Counted from the first letter of the stretch, positions 44,123-58,003 are shown. The stretch is DNA of 64,000 bases from Ceratothoa steindachneri (GCA_963969495.1 OZ018317.1:29592503-29656502); one strand, 5' to 3'. Notes: generated by a model from the sequence alone, not told the origin. Translations and numbers: made by a program.

Positions 44123-44126
<4 letters not shown>
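43927..44126. mobile_element. Minimal head-to-head PLE palindrome (200 bp)
   Basis: Inverted arms of about 36 bp meet near 44066: ATTGCATGTTTTCTGATGGG...TTTATTG against its complement. Both arms encode the end of a PLE: minus EYFPIRKHAIECKTDVSLND-FSVL, plus EYSPIREHAIDCNTNVF. The whole is bracketed by (TA)n. Confidence 0.8.

Positions 44127-44188
<62 letters not shown>
44127..44188. repeat. (TA)n tract, ~62 bp
   Basis: Pure TA repeat, between the 200-bp palindrome and the 3' end of a minus-strand PLE. Confidence 0.95.
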
Positions 44189-44189
<1 letters not shown>

Positions 44190-46053
44190 GATAGTAAAAC
44201 CACTGTATAGGAGCCAAAAGTTTAATTTACGAGACTAGTTGAATGCATTTGTTACAAAAGTCTATAAATAGCTTACAGATCAGAAAAAAACACAAAGAAA
44301 CACAAAACGGGGGTCATTAATCAGGGGGTGTAAGTCTAAGATCGTTGACTAAGCTGTTTACGATGAGGTTACGGGAATGGGGGCTGCATTTCAATTGCCT
44401 ATCTGACAAATTATAATTGGGAATTTCTCCTTTTAATATAGATTCTACTATTTTTCTTTGACGGAAATCTTTACAATTATATATGATTTGTGCCTTTGAA
44501 TAGTAAATTTAGTGGTTGAAGTTGCTAATATGATTTAAAATACTGTATGTGGTACTGCCTTGTCTGACGTCACCTTTATGTTCTTAAATTCGTTTTGTTA
44601 AGGTTCTTCCGAACTTTCCTATGTAATATGAGAGATAGTTTGTAGAGCCACACGGGATTAAATATACACCTACTTCATTTGCTGATCTATGGGCTTGGTC
44701 GAAGGGAGGATTTAAGGATAGAAAAAGGGTATTTAAATGTGGTTATGCCTGGAGAAATAACTTTGTTCACTCTTTTGAGGAGGGGAGAAAAGGGGAGGGA
44801 TAGACACTTCGTATTACTAAATTTGTTTTTATCCTTGGGACGGTAATGAGTAGATTTTTATTTAGATAAACCTTCATTGATCACGTGGAAGGGATAATTT
44901 AATTCAATGAAACTGGAGGTTATATATGTAATTTCGTCTTCTAGAAAGCAAGGGTCACATATCCTAAGTGCTCTCAAAAGGATACCTGATGCAACGGCTC
45001 GCTTAATGTTAATATCATGATGATAAAAGAAATGGATATAAGAGTTAGAATGGGTTGGTTTTCTATACACAGTGAAGCTAATTTTGTCCCTGAATAACAA
45101 TTTTTACATCAAAAAAGGATATACAATTATTTTTTCCCACTCTACTTTAAAATTGATAGTGGGATAGAGGTCGTTAAGATTTTTAAGAAATTGTCAAATA
45201 AGTTTAAATTATTTATATGCCAAATCGATATGACATCATCTGCATACCTATACCATACAAAATTATGATGGGGAATCACAGAAGGAAATAATGATACTTC
45301 GAAATGTTCCATGATATGGGCGATAAAGGATTATCTATGCTAAGACCATATTTTTGACTGAAAAAACCCATATTGCTGATAAATACATTGTCAGTAACAC
45401 AAAGTTTAACAAGATTTATAATTTTTTTTGGCCTAGAGGGAGGTTTAATTTTTGATTATCTAATACCTTAGATAGAACATCAAGAGCTTCGTTGACTGGG
45501 ACATTAATGAACAGACTGTCTCCATCAAAGCTTATTAAGCGGCTTCCTTCTATGTTTATTTTCTCTAAATTTTTCAATAAAATCGAGGAATGGATTATGT
45601 GTGAAGGAGAGGTCCATCCAACAGCGTCAGCAAGAAGGAAGGCTAACTACTTCAAGAGCTGGCGTGAATGAGCGTCGATACACAATATAATAGTCGGAGT
45701 GGCGTTCCTCTTTTGTGGGTTTTTGGCAGACCATACATACGGTGAAGTGATGGGTTGGTAGGTTTAAAACGATGAAGAAAGTCTGGGTTGGATCGCTTGA
45801 GCAATTTTGTGAGAGTTTTGTTGAAGATCTCGGTTATATTTTTCAATGGATTGGAAGATAAGTTCTCGTAAATATTCATATCATTGAGCAAACTCTGTAA
45901 TTTTCCAGTATAAGAATTTTTGTATACTACCACGATTTTGTTAGGATTATATTTTTGTTAGAATTAAGTAATTTGAATGCAGTCATGAGGCGCCTGGGGA
46001 TCTCTAAGTATTTCACACTGTCACTATGGGATAAAGCACCAGCTACAAAACTA
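44189..46053 (-). pseudogene. Penelope-like element with RT and GIY-YIG (family D), bracketed by (TA)n
   Basis: Minus strand from the 5' side: LLNSNKNIILTKSW and VVVYKNSYTGKLQSLLNDMN (RT1), LHRMYGLPKTHKRGTPLR (RT2a), a decayed central part, RYADDVISIWHINN with the catalytic YADD codons at 45235-45246, KISFTVYRKPTHSNSYIHFF, ILLRALRICDPCFLEDEITY, then GVYLIPCGSTNYLSYYIGKF and the conserved ESILKGEIPNYNLSDRQLKC of the nuclease end. Stops and frameshifts are scattered. The 5' end is truncated at (TA)n 46054; the 3' end is on (TA)n 44188. Confidence 0.83.

Positions 46054-46130
<77 letters not shown>
46054..46130. repeat. (TA)n tract, ~77 bp
   Basis: Pure TA repeat at the truncated 5' side of the family D PLE. 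Confidence 0.95.
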
Positions 46131-46133
<3 letters not shown>

Positions 46134-46139
46134 CAAATG

Positions 46140-47220
46140 CATAATTCATTTGAGAGCTTTTAATATCTTTATATGTGCATAATAATTCAAGAATGTTTAC
46201 ATTGATATTTATGAACACTTACATCCATTTGTTATGGTTTATGCAAATTTTTTGAAAGGTAAATATATACATATTTACATACAAATAATCATTCGGTGCC
46301 TTGGGGACTCCTCTGGAAGGATGAGGTCTATTTATAGATTCTGATCTTAGGTCTGATAGACTTTAATGGCTGCCAAGTCTGATTGTTATTAAATACATTT
46401 ATACTCTGCGATTCATTGGATGAGAAAGAGCTTTAAGGAATATTTAATTTGATTGTTTTTTTTAATAATGTTAAAGTTAAATCAATTTAAAATGGCCTCA
46501 TTGACAAATAATTAGAAAAATGTGCTTCTTGGATAGAGGATGAATAAATTGGATTATTTTAATTTTATAGATAATGAAGATTATATCATTATTAGTGATA
46601 GATTTGTTAATATAATTGACTCAATGTGAAACATAGATAGAATTGGTTAAATTATGATAATTGTGATTAGATGAATAGGATATTAAATCAAATAGATATT
46701 CATAATTAAAATACATAATAAAATAGAAATTAAGTAAGTTTCATAGAAATAAATTATTTTAAATAAACTAATTTAAATATATTCATAATTTCAATCATAA
46801 TAAATAAAATTTAAAATATAGCTAGTTAATAATTACCTCGAGAACTAGAATAATAATAGACCAAATAAAATATTAATACAAATAAAAATGAATTTTGATT
46901 TAAAACATACAAACATATGTAATAAAATACATCAATTAGAAGAAAACCAGTTACATCAAGTCTTCTTAAACCTTGAGGAATTTCATCCATTACAACTGGA
47001 ACTACATTGTTTGCACACGCCATAAAAGATCAAAACATGATGGTATAAGCATCAGGTATTAATTGGTTATATTGTACATACATATAAGGCCCAAGGTTCG
47101 GTCAGAGAGACCAATTTGAGGATTCCTATGCGCCCTTGCTTTACATTACTAACTTATACCATATACCTGATTTTACAGTAACATACAGGAGAAAAATTGA
47201 TATTTATTTGTATTGAAGAG
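46140..47220. other. Very AT-rich stretch, nothing recognised
   Basis: No repeats of note. A minus-strand frame at 46826-47023 opens with ACANNVVPVVMDEIPQGLRR but has no recognisable homology. Confidence 0.5.
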
Positions 47221-47229
47221 TTGATGCAC

Positions 47230-48080
47230 GAAAAAATATAAGTTTATTCATAAAGTTAATATTTAGGTGCGTTGGTCCTTCTTCTAAGACATCTGAAACT
47301 CCCTTTGGAATGCTGGATATCAACCTTTATTGCCTTAACGGTGCTTGAAGGATGTCAGCGTTTGTCGACTTCTGCTTATCCATCCGCTTTTAGTTACCAT
47401 TGCCCGCAAGTTCTCAATTATCCGGATTGAGGTCAGGGGAGTTTCTAGGCTATCGATTCTTTAATCCAATGAGATGGCGTTCGATTGACTTCGTTACCAC
47501 GTGTTTTCGATGACAAGAAGCCCCGCCCCATAATGGTGAAAAACACATGGATTATTTATTATCTGACTCTTCTTTGATTATTTGAGTTGATGGTCTCGGA
47601 AGAGATTCCTAAGCCATTCTTTGTTGATAGGAGTGTTTAGGGGGCAGAGTATGAGTAAGTCAATAGCCTTGGATAAGAAGGATCTCTATGTGTTAATGGT
47701 CTTATGGCATTGCAGGAGTCAGGGTATTTTTACCTTTTCCCCCTCTAGAAAATCATTTTACCAAAAATACACAAAAGTAAGAAGAATCCTTCATGAAAGA
47801 AAATAACTACGTTCCAGTCTTCCATCACCAAATCCGTGAGCCCTCTGTAGAATGTAAACCTGCTTTGGATCTTTGTTGATTTTTTGTTGAATAGATGCAA
47901 TTGTCCAGAAATCCACCTCTCACCCTTGAAGCAGATGCCCTCACATTTGGGTTCTGTCCCTCTGAAGCAGGTCAGTACACAGGGAGAAAGCGTCCTGATG
48001 CTTACTGAATACCTTTGGGTGTCCTTGGGCCTTTCTTAGCGATTTTAGACCTTTCTCCTTTAGTCGTAGCAACAATTTAT
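47230..48080 (-). pseudogene. Decayed Tc1-like transposase
   Basis: Minus strand shows LKSLRKAQGHPKVFSKHQDA, later KSIERHLIGLKNR then RNSPDLNPDN at about 47415-47445, which fits the third catalytic region (SPDLNPIEN) of Tc1-like enzymes. KKRMDKQKST-like sequence follows, then ISSIPKGVSDVLEEGP at about 47290-47330. Frames shift repeatedly. No terminal repeats were identified. The assignment rests mainly on the SPDLNP motif and its position. Confidence 0.4.
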
Positions 48081-48690
48081 GTACACTCTAATAAAAAAAG
48101 AGGAGGATTTATGGTCGTGTTATCCGATTTTATGGCAAAATTGGTTATGTAACCTCATGGTCTAGTTGTGGTATAACTCTATGCTTCAAACCATCTGGGG
48201 ACAACGGAATATTTGTATTAGTTTTTTAATAATGTAAATCACAACCGTGACCACCTTTGAGGTCATGAGTATGCTACTCGTAGTTATCTCGATTGATATA
48301 AATATTATCCTCACAATATGCAGATAATAAGTATATAGTACAATATTTGTATTTTTGTTTAAATGTAAACAAACAAACACATTTACACTGATAACATTTG
48401 GTTGAGACTTCCATTGACAGAGAAGAGAATTCCATCTTTAATTTGCGGACATTTCTCATAAACGACAACCATAATATGACTATACCGCGGCCATAACTGA
48501 CCATATTTCAGGATAATACTTCTAAAAATCTACCTAGATTTCAATTAGAAACATGATGGCAATTTAGTACAAAGAAATGATGTCAGCGCGGGTTTTCATG
48601 GGGGTGGTAACCATTGTTACCAAACGAAGAATATGATAAGAAAGTTTCCTTGTCATTTTCACTGCGTTTTTGGCGTGGTTTTGGTGAGAA

Positions 48691-48804
48691 TGTGTAATAC
48701 TTTACCTCGCAATCCAATAATAAACCCTAAATTAAAGTATAAATAAATGTGTAATACTTTACCTCGCAATCCAATAATAAACCCTAAATTAAAGTATAAA
48801 TAAA
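48691..48804. repeat. 57-bp exact tandem duplication
   Basis: TGTGTAATACTTTACCTCGC...AAAGTATAAATAAA occurs twice back to back. A more diverged ~200-bp duplication (AATCGATTAACCAAA, GAAAACCTA, CACAAAGAAACT/CAGAAAGAAACT) links 48800-48960 and 49030-49220. Confidence 0.9.
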
Positions 48805-50157
48805 AATAACTCCCTAAATTACTTCTAGAACACCCAGATTTACAAATCGATTAACCAAATTAAAATGAAATATGAAAACCTATCAGAGTTTCAACCATTA
48901 CACAAAGAAACTGGGATTGATTAGTGTATTGGAGGGGGATAGTTGGGTGTGGGGCTTTGTAGAATTTTCTTTAAAAAATTATACCATAATTAGAACTAAA
49001 TAAAACTTAAATAAACTTATAGATTAAATAATCCTTAAATTACTCCCAAATCAAACAGCGTTGCAACTCAACTATGATTACAACCAACATTACCAATCGA
49101 TTAACCAAACTTTGGATGATAAATGAAAACCTACCTCAGCTTCAATCAGCACAGAAAGAAACTTGAATTGTTACGTGTAGTGAAGGAGCATAAGTGTGTG
49201 TGTGTGTGGCTTTGTCAAGAAGCGTCAGTATTCAAATTTGAGAGATGTATTCACAAGGCGTGTGTTGGGAGGAGTCTTGAAGGACAATTTTTAAGGACTG
49301 GAACATCTCTGATAGGAATCTCGCAGGACAAAGCGAAATGGCCTCGTAGGCAAACGACGGGTTGGGCGCTGTTGACATGTTAACACGTCGTGACGATCGA
49401 TGGAGTGTGAATGAGAGAGAGAGAGAAGTGGATGAATAGATGGCGGGTAGAACGATAGAAATCATAAAGATATAGAAACAGGCAAAAAAATAAAGAAATA
49501 GCAAGAGTGGTGAATGAAGTTAGAAGGGAGAGGGAGTGGAAGAAGGATGAAAGAAAGAGAGAGAGCGAAGTGGATGGAAGGATGAAAAGACAAAAAGTCA
49601 GAAGCCATAAAAGATACAGAAACAGACAGACAACCAAGGACATAGTAAAAATTAAGAGACAATGAGGTAAAAAAGAAAATGAGAAAAGATAGAAAGAACA
49701 AGGTGGTTAAAATAACAAAGATTGAACGATAGAAAGTGCTATTAGAAGGGACTAATAAAGAATCAGAGGCAGATAAAATAAAGGAAAAAAAACAAAAAAT
49801 ATATTTAATGCAAACAATGGAATCGCCATTTAACGTTGACAGAGAATAACAGAAACATAAAGTTCCGTGGAATAAAGAGACAATAAACTGAAATATGAAG
49901 AAATAGAAAGGTTTTACGAATATATTAGTTGAGTTCCAGTTTATGATTATTCACACCAATTTCAAAAGTGGAGGAAAAAAGAAAATAAAATAATAAAAAA
50001 AATTTACACGACAAAATACGCTTAGAGAGATGTCACAAATCTCAGTTGGTTTGTTTACAGTGTTTCGCTGGACCCAAATATAAGACAGACAAGTAAGACT
50101 CTCATATGTGGACACTTTGCATAAATAAGCATGCAATCTTTTAGTTGTGCTCGAGCG

Positions 50158-50172
50158 CGCGCGTGTGTGTGT

Positions 50173-50241
<69 letters not shown>
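50158..50241. repeat. (CG)(TG)n-(TA)n compound microsatellite
   Basis: GCGCGCGTGTGTGTGTGTG leads into about 65 bp of TA. No PLE motif was recognised beside this tract, an exception to the pattern elsewhere. Confidence 0.95.
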
Positions 50242-50243
<2 letters not shown>

Positions 50244-50249
50244 AAGGAT

Positions 50250-52560
50250 AGCCTATACTAGGCGCCTAGACGGCGATTCTGGTATGCAGTATTGAGAAAC
50301 TCCAATAGCTATTATGTACTTTACTTTAGAGCGGAGGCCAAATCGCTCACCTGTCGAAACGGGATACCGCGTTTCATTTTTCCACCCATTACTTCGATGT
50401 TAAATTGCTAAATTACTGCAGATCACTGCCCCCCCCCCTCCCCCCACACACTCACACACAATCCACGGATGGAAAAGAGGCTATGCACATTTCCGCAAGC
50501 AAGTAACCTCTGGAGCAGAGGGTGCTATGCATTTCCGGGTTTACGATATTGGCAATTTCCAATGGTTGAAGACTTTTTACGTTGATACTCGTAAGTTAAG
50601 TACTCTCAAATGGCCTTTAGCTCCACGGATTTGTAGAACCTAAGAAAATATGAGGAAATATCCGTAGACTCATCGATTTAAGAAGGAATAGAAAAGTAAC
50701 TATACAATGACAAATGGTGATATACTCTCATGCGAGTATAGTTTTAAAGGTATAAACGACACACATGTAGTGAAGAAGTCATCATGCGCCGAAACATACA
50801 ACCATTTATAACATAAATTTTAGGAATATCTGCTAGATTCATCAAACTACTAATTAACATAACAAATAAGTATTCCCTACATAATCCAGCCTAATGTACC
50901 AACAACGTCTCAGTCAGCAGTTGACAATATTTATTCACCATTCATTGTATAACAAAAGACACTAATTGTTCTGTAAGGAAATTCACAGTGGATGATGAAA
51001 ATGAATGTGGAGACAGACGACCAGAATTTACAACGAGGAGTAAACACTTGCATTATTATTATTCCGTTCTTTCGAGTAAAAGCAGATGATAAAGATGAAT
51101 AGGCCAAAATGAACAAAAATTTCATTAAAGGACATATCAGTTATCAGTTTTTTTAACACACGTAGCGTTTACAGACTATAACTGTAAACAAAACAAAATA
51201 GTTTAAAACAAAAAGAATCGAACTAATTGACAAAAATTAACAAACACACCGAAACTTGAGGCTCAATGCAAAATATATGGCTTTCAAATTTCTTTAGCAA
51301 ACAAGTTTAGCGAACTTAATGATCAAAGAAAAATCCTCATTAAAAAATTCCAAAAATATAATAAACTACACATTTGACAATATGCACCTTTAGTAAATAA
51401 CATAGGGACGAGGACATTAACGTACTATTTCTGCGTTAGTTCGTCTTGATGCTGAAACATTTGAAAAACCTTTAGATAATAAACGGTGAAAAATGAGAAG
51501 CTTTACAAGAACTTAGAGACACTCGAATATCCTGAATTCAGGTATTTTTTGAGATGCAACTCTGCAAAAATCAGAGAACAGAAGATAAAAATCTTTTAAA
51601 AGAGCCATTGAGCACAACAAAACCCTAGAACAAAACAAACAGAAATTAAAATTTACGGATAGGACCAAGCAGCACTAATAAACGTTTGTTAGGAGAATAT
51701 AAAAAATCGCCTAAAAAGATGAAGAATCTAACTATTCTATCAGTACTTTTATGTTTAAAATGGACACCAGACACTAAACATAAGCTTTCCTCAAAATGAT
51801 GAAGATCCACGAGCAAAGAACTACGAAATTTCACACATAATTAGGAACAAACGTTTTCTCAAATAATGAGACGAAAATAGCAGTTAAAGAATCTGAGAGG
51901 GATTTTTAAACGAACATAATAACCTTAAATCTATGAAAACCTTCAGCCCCTTCCTTCTCACCGAAAACTCCTGGAAAACAAAATCGAGACCAAGAGGATC
52001 CGAGATCCTGCTTCTGACCGATGATCACCGAAGAAACTTATGGAACACCATTAAGATGTGGCCGAAAGCTTATTTTTGTGGCCAATCTCTTTCAGTCATC
52101 CCCACCCCCCTGAAGATTGCAAGCTGTGCAAAAGGAGCAAAGCAAAACCTGTTTGATCATTATTGAATGCATGTGGGATCTTCCAATTCACTTGGCATAG
52201 GTTGTTTGTGTTCCGCCTTAGAAAATATTAGGGATATTGAAATTAGACAAATAGCGAAAGCATTTAACATTTTGAAAGAGAATTCCTTTGAGGACAATAA
52301 GACCTTTTATATTTTCTATCTTTTAACCTCTAATATTATTAACAAGATCTAAATATTCAACTAGTTCCTATCCGGCGGATGAATATTGCTTCTTTATAAC
52401 CCTTATTTGACTAGATTCGCCCCCTTGGGCCTACATAAGTTTAGTAACGGTTTTGACTCGGAAGAAACTAAGATGTTGCCTCTCGAAATTATAAGTCGTT
52501 AAGATTTTTCCTTCTTGCGTATGCATACTTCAGTAATAAAATGCTTTAGAGAGAGAAGGA
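50250..52560. other. No firm feature; weak LINE-like traces near 52.1 kb
   Basis: AT-rich. Near 52090-52160 PLKIASCAKGAKQNLFDHY could be a worn Cys-rich LINE C-terminus, but I cannot support it. Confidence 0.4.
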
Positions 52561-52567
52561 AGAGATA

Positions 52568-52573
52568 AAGGAG

Positions 52574-52605
<32 letters not shown>
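52568..52605. repeat. (GA)n microsatellite
   Basis: Uninterrupted GA run. Confidence 0.95.
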
Positions 52606-53424
52606 ATTGAAATATCTGTGGAAACCTTTCCCTTGACCACTAAATAGCTATCGTGACCTCAGAGTGACACGCATATATTATGGTGAGACAACGTCTCCCG
52701 CCCAAAGAAATGTTCCCATATTAATGATGTCTATTCGGGCTCCATTTTGCGAAATAAACTCGCGCTTAATAACGCTTCGTCTCCTTTAGATATGGAATGG
52801 ACAGTTGAAGGCACGAAAGACCTAAAGGTAGATGGGGTTCCTCTTAATAAAGCTTTGTCTCTAATTCAATCTCTCTCTATTTTTGCATCTATCAATCGAT
52901 TTGTACCCAACCACATGGTTATATTTAAGGTATTTACGCGTATATTAGCTGGCAAACTTAAGTATGAAATTTAGCCTATATAAGTAGTATTATAACATCA
53001 GAACAGGGGGAAAAAAAGTCTGCAAAAGGCTATACGAAGCAAAGAGTAAATCGCAATGGGTTTATTATGATTTTTTGGTGGCCAGCTATCGCTTTATCTG
53101 GCGATAATATACGTATAGACGTGTCGCCTCACGCATGCCATTATGCTTGTATCTATCGATTTATCTATCTGGAAGAAAGAAAATATGATTGAATGACCAA
53201 CACATAAATTACCGCCAAATCATGAGAAAGGAACACCCAAAAGTTCAGAAATTCTACCCACCCCTTTTGTCACTATCTATTTAAATGAGGCGAAGTGGAA
53301 TTATGAGCGCCTGGCTCATGTCCTCCCTCTTTCCCTCTGAAAGGCCCTCACCTCCTCTGCTTTGGGGGCTCATGTTCGGCAGAGTTGTGACGCCTTCTGC
53401 CATAAGACAGTTATAATCACGCTT

Positions 53425-54140
53425 TATCCATACTGTTAGTACTCATCCTCCCTTAAGAACCAAATGGCGAGTACTTATTCTCCCTTAAAACAAAGGGTGA
53501 ATACCCATCATTACTTGAAAACCAAAGGGTTAGTACTCATCCTCCCTTGAAAAACAAACGGCGATAATTCATCCTCCCTTATGAACTAAACGGTAAGTAA
53601 TCACCTTCCATTTAGAACCAAACGATGAATACTCACCCTCCCTATAAAACCAAACAGTGTATAATCATCCTTTCTTGCAACCAAATGGTGAGTACTTATT
53701 CTCCCTCGAGGACCAAACGGTGAGTACTCATCCTCTCTCGATAACCAAACAATGAGTGATTATCCTCTGTTGAGAATCTAACGTTGAGTAATCATCTTCC
53801 CTCGAGAACCAAACCATGAATATACTCGTCTTCCCTTGAGAACTAAACGATGAGTAGTCATCCTCCCTTGTACCCAAACGCTGAGTGCTCATTATCCCTT
53901 GAGAACCAAAAGCTGACTAGTCCTCCTTCGTTGACAACCAAACGGTGAGTACTCATCACCATTGAGAATCAAAACCTTGAGTACTCATCCTCACTCGATA
54001 ACCGCACAGTGAGTATTCATCCTACCTTGATAACCATACATTAAGTACTCATCATGCATTGGTAACCACAAATTGAGTACTCATCTTTCCTTGAGTACCA
54101 AACGGTCAACTTCATCCTGCTTTGAGAACCAAACGCCTCT
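53425..54140. repeat. Degenerate ~39-bp minisatellite, about 18 units
   Basis: Units are built on GAGTACTCATCCTCCCTTGA followed by GAACCAAACGGT. Spacing is mostly 38-41 bp with point differences in every unit. Confidence 0.9.
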
Positions 54141-54889
54141 CAGAGGTCTCCTATAGCTTGCTTCAATTTCTTAGCCTCGTTAAAGCCTGAATGTGCAAAT
54201 TTCACCTCTCAGTACACATGAGAGTAAAAATCCCCATACACATTTTAAATTTTTGCTTGTGTATTTTTTTGTATATGTGTATTTGGTCTCTTGCTCACGC
54301 GCGTGAACCTTTACGAGCATTTTCGCGTGCGTAGGAGTGGAATGGAGAGCGGGTGGGCGCGCAGTCCAATGCCTATGATACGTCCGTGACGCCGATGCGG
54401 AGAACAAAGGATTTGTCCGTTTTGTCCCACGCTAAAGGGATTGAGGAACAAGGCATTCAAGAGGTGATGTTAGGGTGGAAACTGGAATTAAAAACTGGAA
54501 TGGAACTGGTCTGAGAAATATAAAAATTGGTCGGGAAACTGCCATGGAAAACATGGGAATTATAATAAAGACTTCGATTTAAACTCAAAAGAAAGCTCGA
54601 AATGTCTGAAATTTTCTTGTCCAATCAATTTCACCTTTCCCAAACACCCTTGACCACGTAACAACAAACTGCTTCTAGTTAAAATATAACTGACTAGGTA
54701 TCGTGCTAGTTAATTTCAAAAGCAATGACCACTAGAATACTTTCACCTAATTGTTTGCCCAATATAAAATTGCATTCCGCTGGTCTCATTTAGGAATTCT
54801 AGATTACAGACCAGACAAAGTCTTTGGTTGAATATCTAGAGTCAAATACAGGATTGATCAAAAGTACGAGACGAATTAGTATGACGGAC

Positions 54890-55190
54890 CTAGAATATAA
54901 AATTAAGATTTAAACTACTATTCTAGAATACTAAACTAACTATAATTAAGATTTAAACTACTATAGTAAACTACTAAACTACTATAATTAAAGCTTAAGC
55001 TACTAAATTGAGCTACTAGAGTAATAATATTAAAGCGTCTATCACTATTCCGAATAACTATAGCGTACTACTTTAAATATTGTTCAAATTACTACACTAA
55101 ACTATTAGACTAATACTCAAATTGTTAAGACTTAAGCTACTACCCTAAACTGCTAGACAATTAGAAATAAGGTTTAAACTACTCTCTACT
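54890..55190. repeat. Degenerate short tandem repeat (TTTAAACTACTA type)
   Basis: Repeated AAGATTTAAACTACTA, TAAACTACTAAACTACTATA and AAGCTTAAGCTACTA blocks of about 25-50 bp. Confidence 0.75.
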
Positions 55191-55194
55191 TTGA

Positions 55195-56990
55195 TTCTTG
55201 TACATACACTATATGTCAAATTTTTATAAATAATTACATGATTGCATGCAAAGTTTTGTCGTGTGAATAAACGTAGCTATTTATGAAGTCATAAGGTTTC
55301 CATGGCTACGGAAGTTCTGTTGATATATTTAATATATAACGCTATGCGTAGGCTATGGATTCATGGCGACGGAAATTTGGTTGATTTATTTAACGCTATG
55401 CGTAGGCTAGGCCGTGATATATGGAGTTTCAGCCAATGAAGAGGGAATATGCTTGGTTTTCTAGAATAAATGGTATTTATCAAATAAAACTTTATCTACA
55501 TTCTTGTATCTAACTTTTTCTAAATATGCCGCACTGTAAAGAGTTATGGAACATGAGAGGCCTCAAGGAAAAATGCAGACCAACAGGAAACATTTGATTA
55601 ATCCTCCTATGGTGAAGTACGTCATATCAGCGTTTTAATAATATATCAAAGTAAACTCTAAAGAATTATTACCCGCATGCTAACGATGTCAATATGTCGC
55701 TAACTATGTTCGGAATCTATCTCTTTGATTATCGCAACTTAACCACATTGTCAGTGTACAAGGCCAAACCTCGAACAAATAGTGCTCGAACATCACGAAC
55801 TAGAATACTGATTGAGCCTCTACAGCTAGACGTCTTAAGTAGCCTCCAAGGGTCTGCAGGAAGATAGACGGCAGTACCTCAAATTTTTGAGACGCTTTTG
55901 AAACGTATTATGAGCGAATATTAAGTTGACATCATCTGTACAATATTCCGTTGTGCATACCGTCTTAGACCAAATCAATTTGAACAACGGTTGCAGTTTG
56001 AAACATTATTTTGTAAGCATTTCAACAATGTGTCAGTATATAATGCGCCATAATGCATAGTGTAAGGTAATTGGGCCTTAACTTTAAGAGAATGATGAAA
56101 GATATCGTTACATGATCGATACATTTTTTAGATTAACATTAAATGAGGTTGTAATCGACGCCAGTTTGGGGAAATCGAATGGTGTCGCGTAGTGGTGTAA
56201 TTAATTGGTCAACAAGATCACCTGAATATCTATACCACACATTTAACTTTACGAATATTAATAAGAAAGGTGTACATCAATAATATCTGGGAGTTGATGC
56301 TTTGAAGACTAGCATAACAGAGGCAATTCACGAAATTAGTTGTGATTTCTTCGTTTGGTCATGAAAAATGTTTTTATTAGAGCCAATATATCTATTGTTC
56401 TAAATGTCGCATCTGTATTCTCCTTAATTTTTACATATAAAATTTTTGTTTTATTTTTATTTCCAAACTCAAACTCCTACCCAATGCACATTTTTTGGCT
56501 CTTTATATAGAAATCTTAGAATGCCAATTTCCACTTTCTATAAAAGACAAATTTAAAGAATAAAAAAAATAAAAAACATAAACTGAATCGTATTATTTTA
56601 ATAGCCGCTGAAAACAAGTTCTGATTAAAACGTCAGAAGTAGCAGATATAACAAAAATACTCTAGTAACATCATTAAATTTTCCTTATCATTCCGATTGT
56701 CTTAGGGGTGTCAAGGTTCGTTAAGCTTTCAGATAAATTTCAAACAGCTTTCAGAAAGTCAGCGTGTACTGTTTAGCATACTGAAAGTGGTCTTATGATA
56801 CTTAGCTTTCAGGCACTAAAAGAGTAATGCTTAGTTCTCAGACACATTGAGTCTGCAGAACACCTACGCATGGCTGGGGGGGAGGGGGGGAGCCAAATAG
56901 CCGCGACCAACTTGCCGCAGCCCAACTCGCTACGGTAAACTCGCGGTATCCATCTGACCAGGTTTTATTACTTGAATTTTTAGTCGCGTC
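55195..56990. other. No gene recognised; 54-bp near-duplication
   Basis: AACGCTATGCGTAGGCTA occurs at 55338 and 55392 within a diverged tandem pair. The rest is AT-rich. A G-run lies at 56876-56890. Confidence 0.5.
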
Positions 56991-56999
56991 CGACTCTAG

Positions 57000-57215
57000 T
57001 CGCGAGCAACTCTACATCTCACTATGTCGGTCTGTCGGTCCCCGTTTTGCGTTTTTTGTTATTTTTGTAATATCATAACTATTCGGCCGATTATAACGAA
57101 ATTTGAAACCCTTATGTTGTTTTACATTGTATTTTGAATGATATAATTGCCAAAGTCTTCCCAAAGTTAGCCTGGGAATTATTTGGTTTTGGCAACAACA
57201 TCATAACTATTCGGC
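57000..57215 (+). repeat. Head/tandem-core repeat, third copy
   Basis: Head CGAGCAACTCTACATCTCAC, TATGTCGGTCTGTCGGTCCC, then one full core unit (TAATATCATAACTATTCGGC, TTATGTTGTTTTACATTGTA, CTTCCCAAAGTTAGCCTGGG) and the start of a second. Confidence 0.8.
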
Positions 57216-57227
57216 TGATACTCTGCT

Positions 57228-57370
57228 GGACTAGATTAGGCTATAATATGCTAAACTCTGCTAGGCAAGCCTAATATAGGCTATACTATGCTAGGCTATT
57301 ATAGCCTATATTATGCTAAACTATGCTAAGATATAATGTACAAGGGTAAGATAGACTATGCTAATTTACG
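57228..57370. repeat. Short degenerate repeat (TAGGCTATACTATGC)
   Basis: Variants of GCTAGGCTATA and TATGCTAAACT recur about ten times and end at the junction with a PLE tail. Confidence 0.8.
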
Positions 57371-57371
57371 C

Positions 57372-58003
57372 TATAAAATGCTAAAATCCCAGTTTAAATT
57401 CTGATTCAACTGCTTTTCCCCTTCTCATTTCATAAACCACTCAAAATATTTTCACAATCTACCAATCTTTAATCGGTTTCCTCTATAATCTTTCCTCAGT
57501 CTCTCCGCTTTTACCGTCCACTAAACGTGACTAATATTTTTGTGTACCAATTAATTGCCCCAATTAGTATATTCTTATATTTATCCATATTTATAGCATT
57601 TATATTTAGTGTCAAGTTTTCAAATGATTTTTTCACATTTTCATTTTATTAAATAATTTATTACTATTGCTGCTTCATTTAGTGACTAATATCTGTGTCA
57701 ACCAATAATTGTATCAACTAGTGTTATATTTATGCATATTTAAAGTACCCATAATTGATCCATATCTAAATTTCAATAGTTTTCAAACGATTTGCCATAA
57801 TTTCAATTAACTAAATAATTTATTTTTAAACTTTGTGTGCATTATAATTTTTGTAATTTAAACCTTTTCTAAATCTCTTTTATAGACCAGAAGATGGGTA
57901 AGATACCCGAAACGTTGTTCTTAATTAAATGAGAAATTTTACATGTCTCATTTTGGGATTTATCCTCAACCTCAAAATAAGCCTTCTTAGAAGCAAACCT
58001 ATA

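Noticed and set aside
46826..47023. Possible first exon reading ACANNVVPVVMDEIPQGLRR
   Set aside because: Suggestive start, but the frame turns into AT-driven hydrophobic sequence and no splice or homology support is visible.
53425..54140. CRISPR-like regular array
   Set aside because: Units are degenerate throughout, with no distinct conserved repeat and unique spacer alternation; the context is eukaryotic, so it is a minisatellite.
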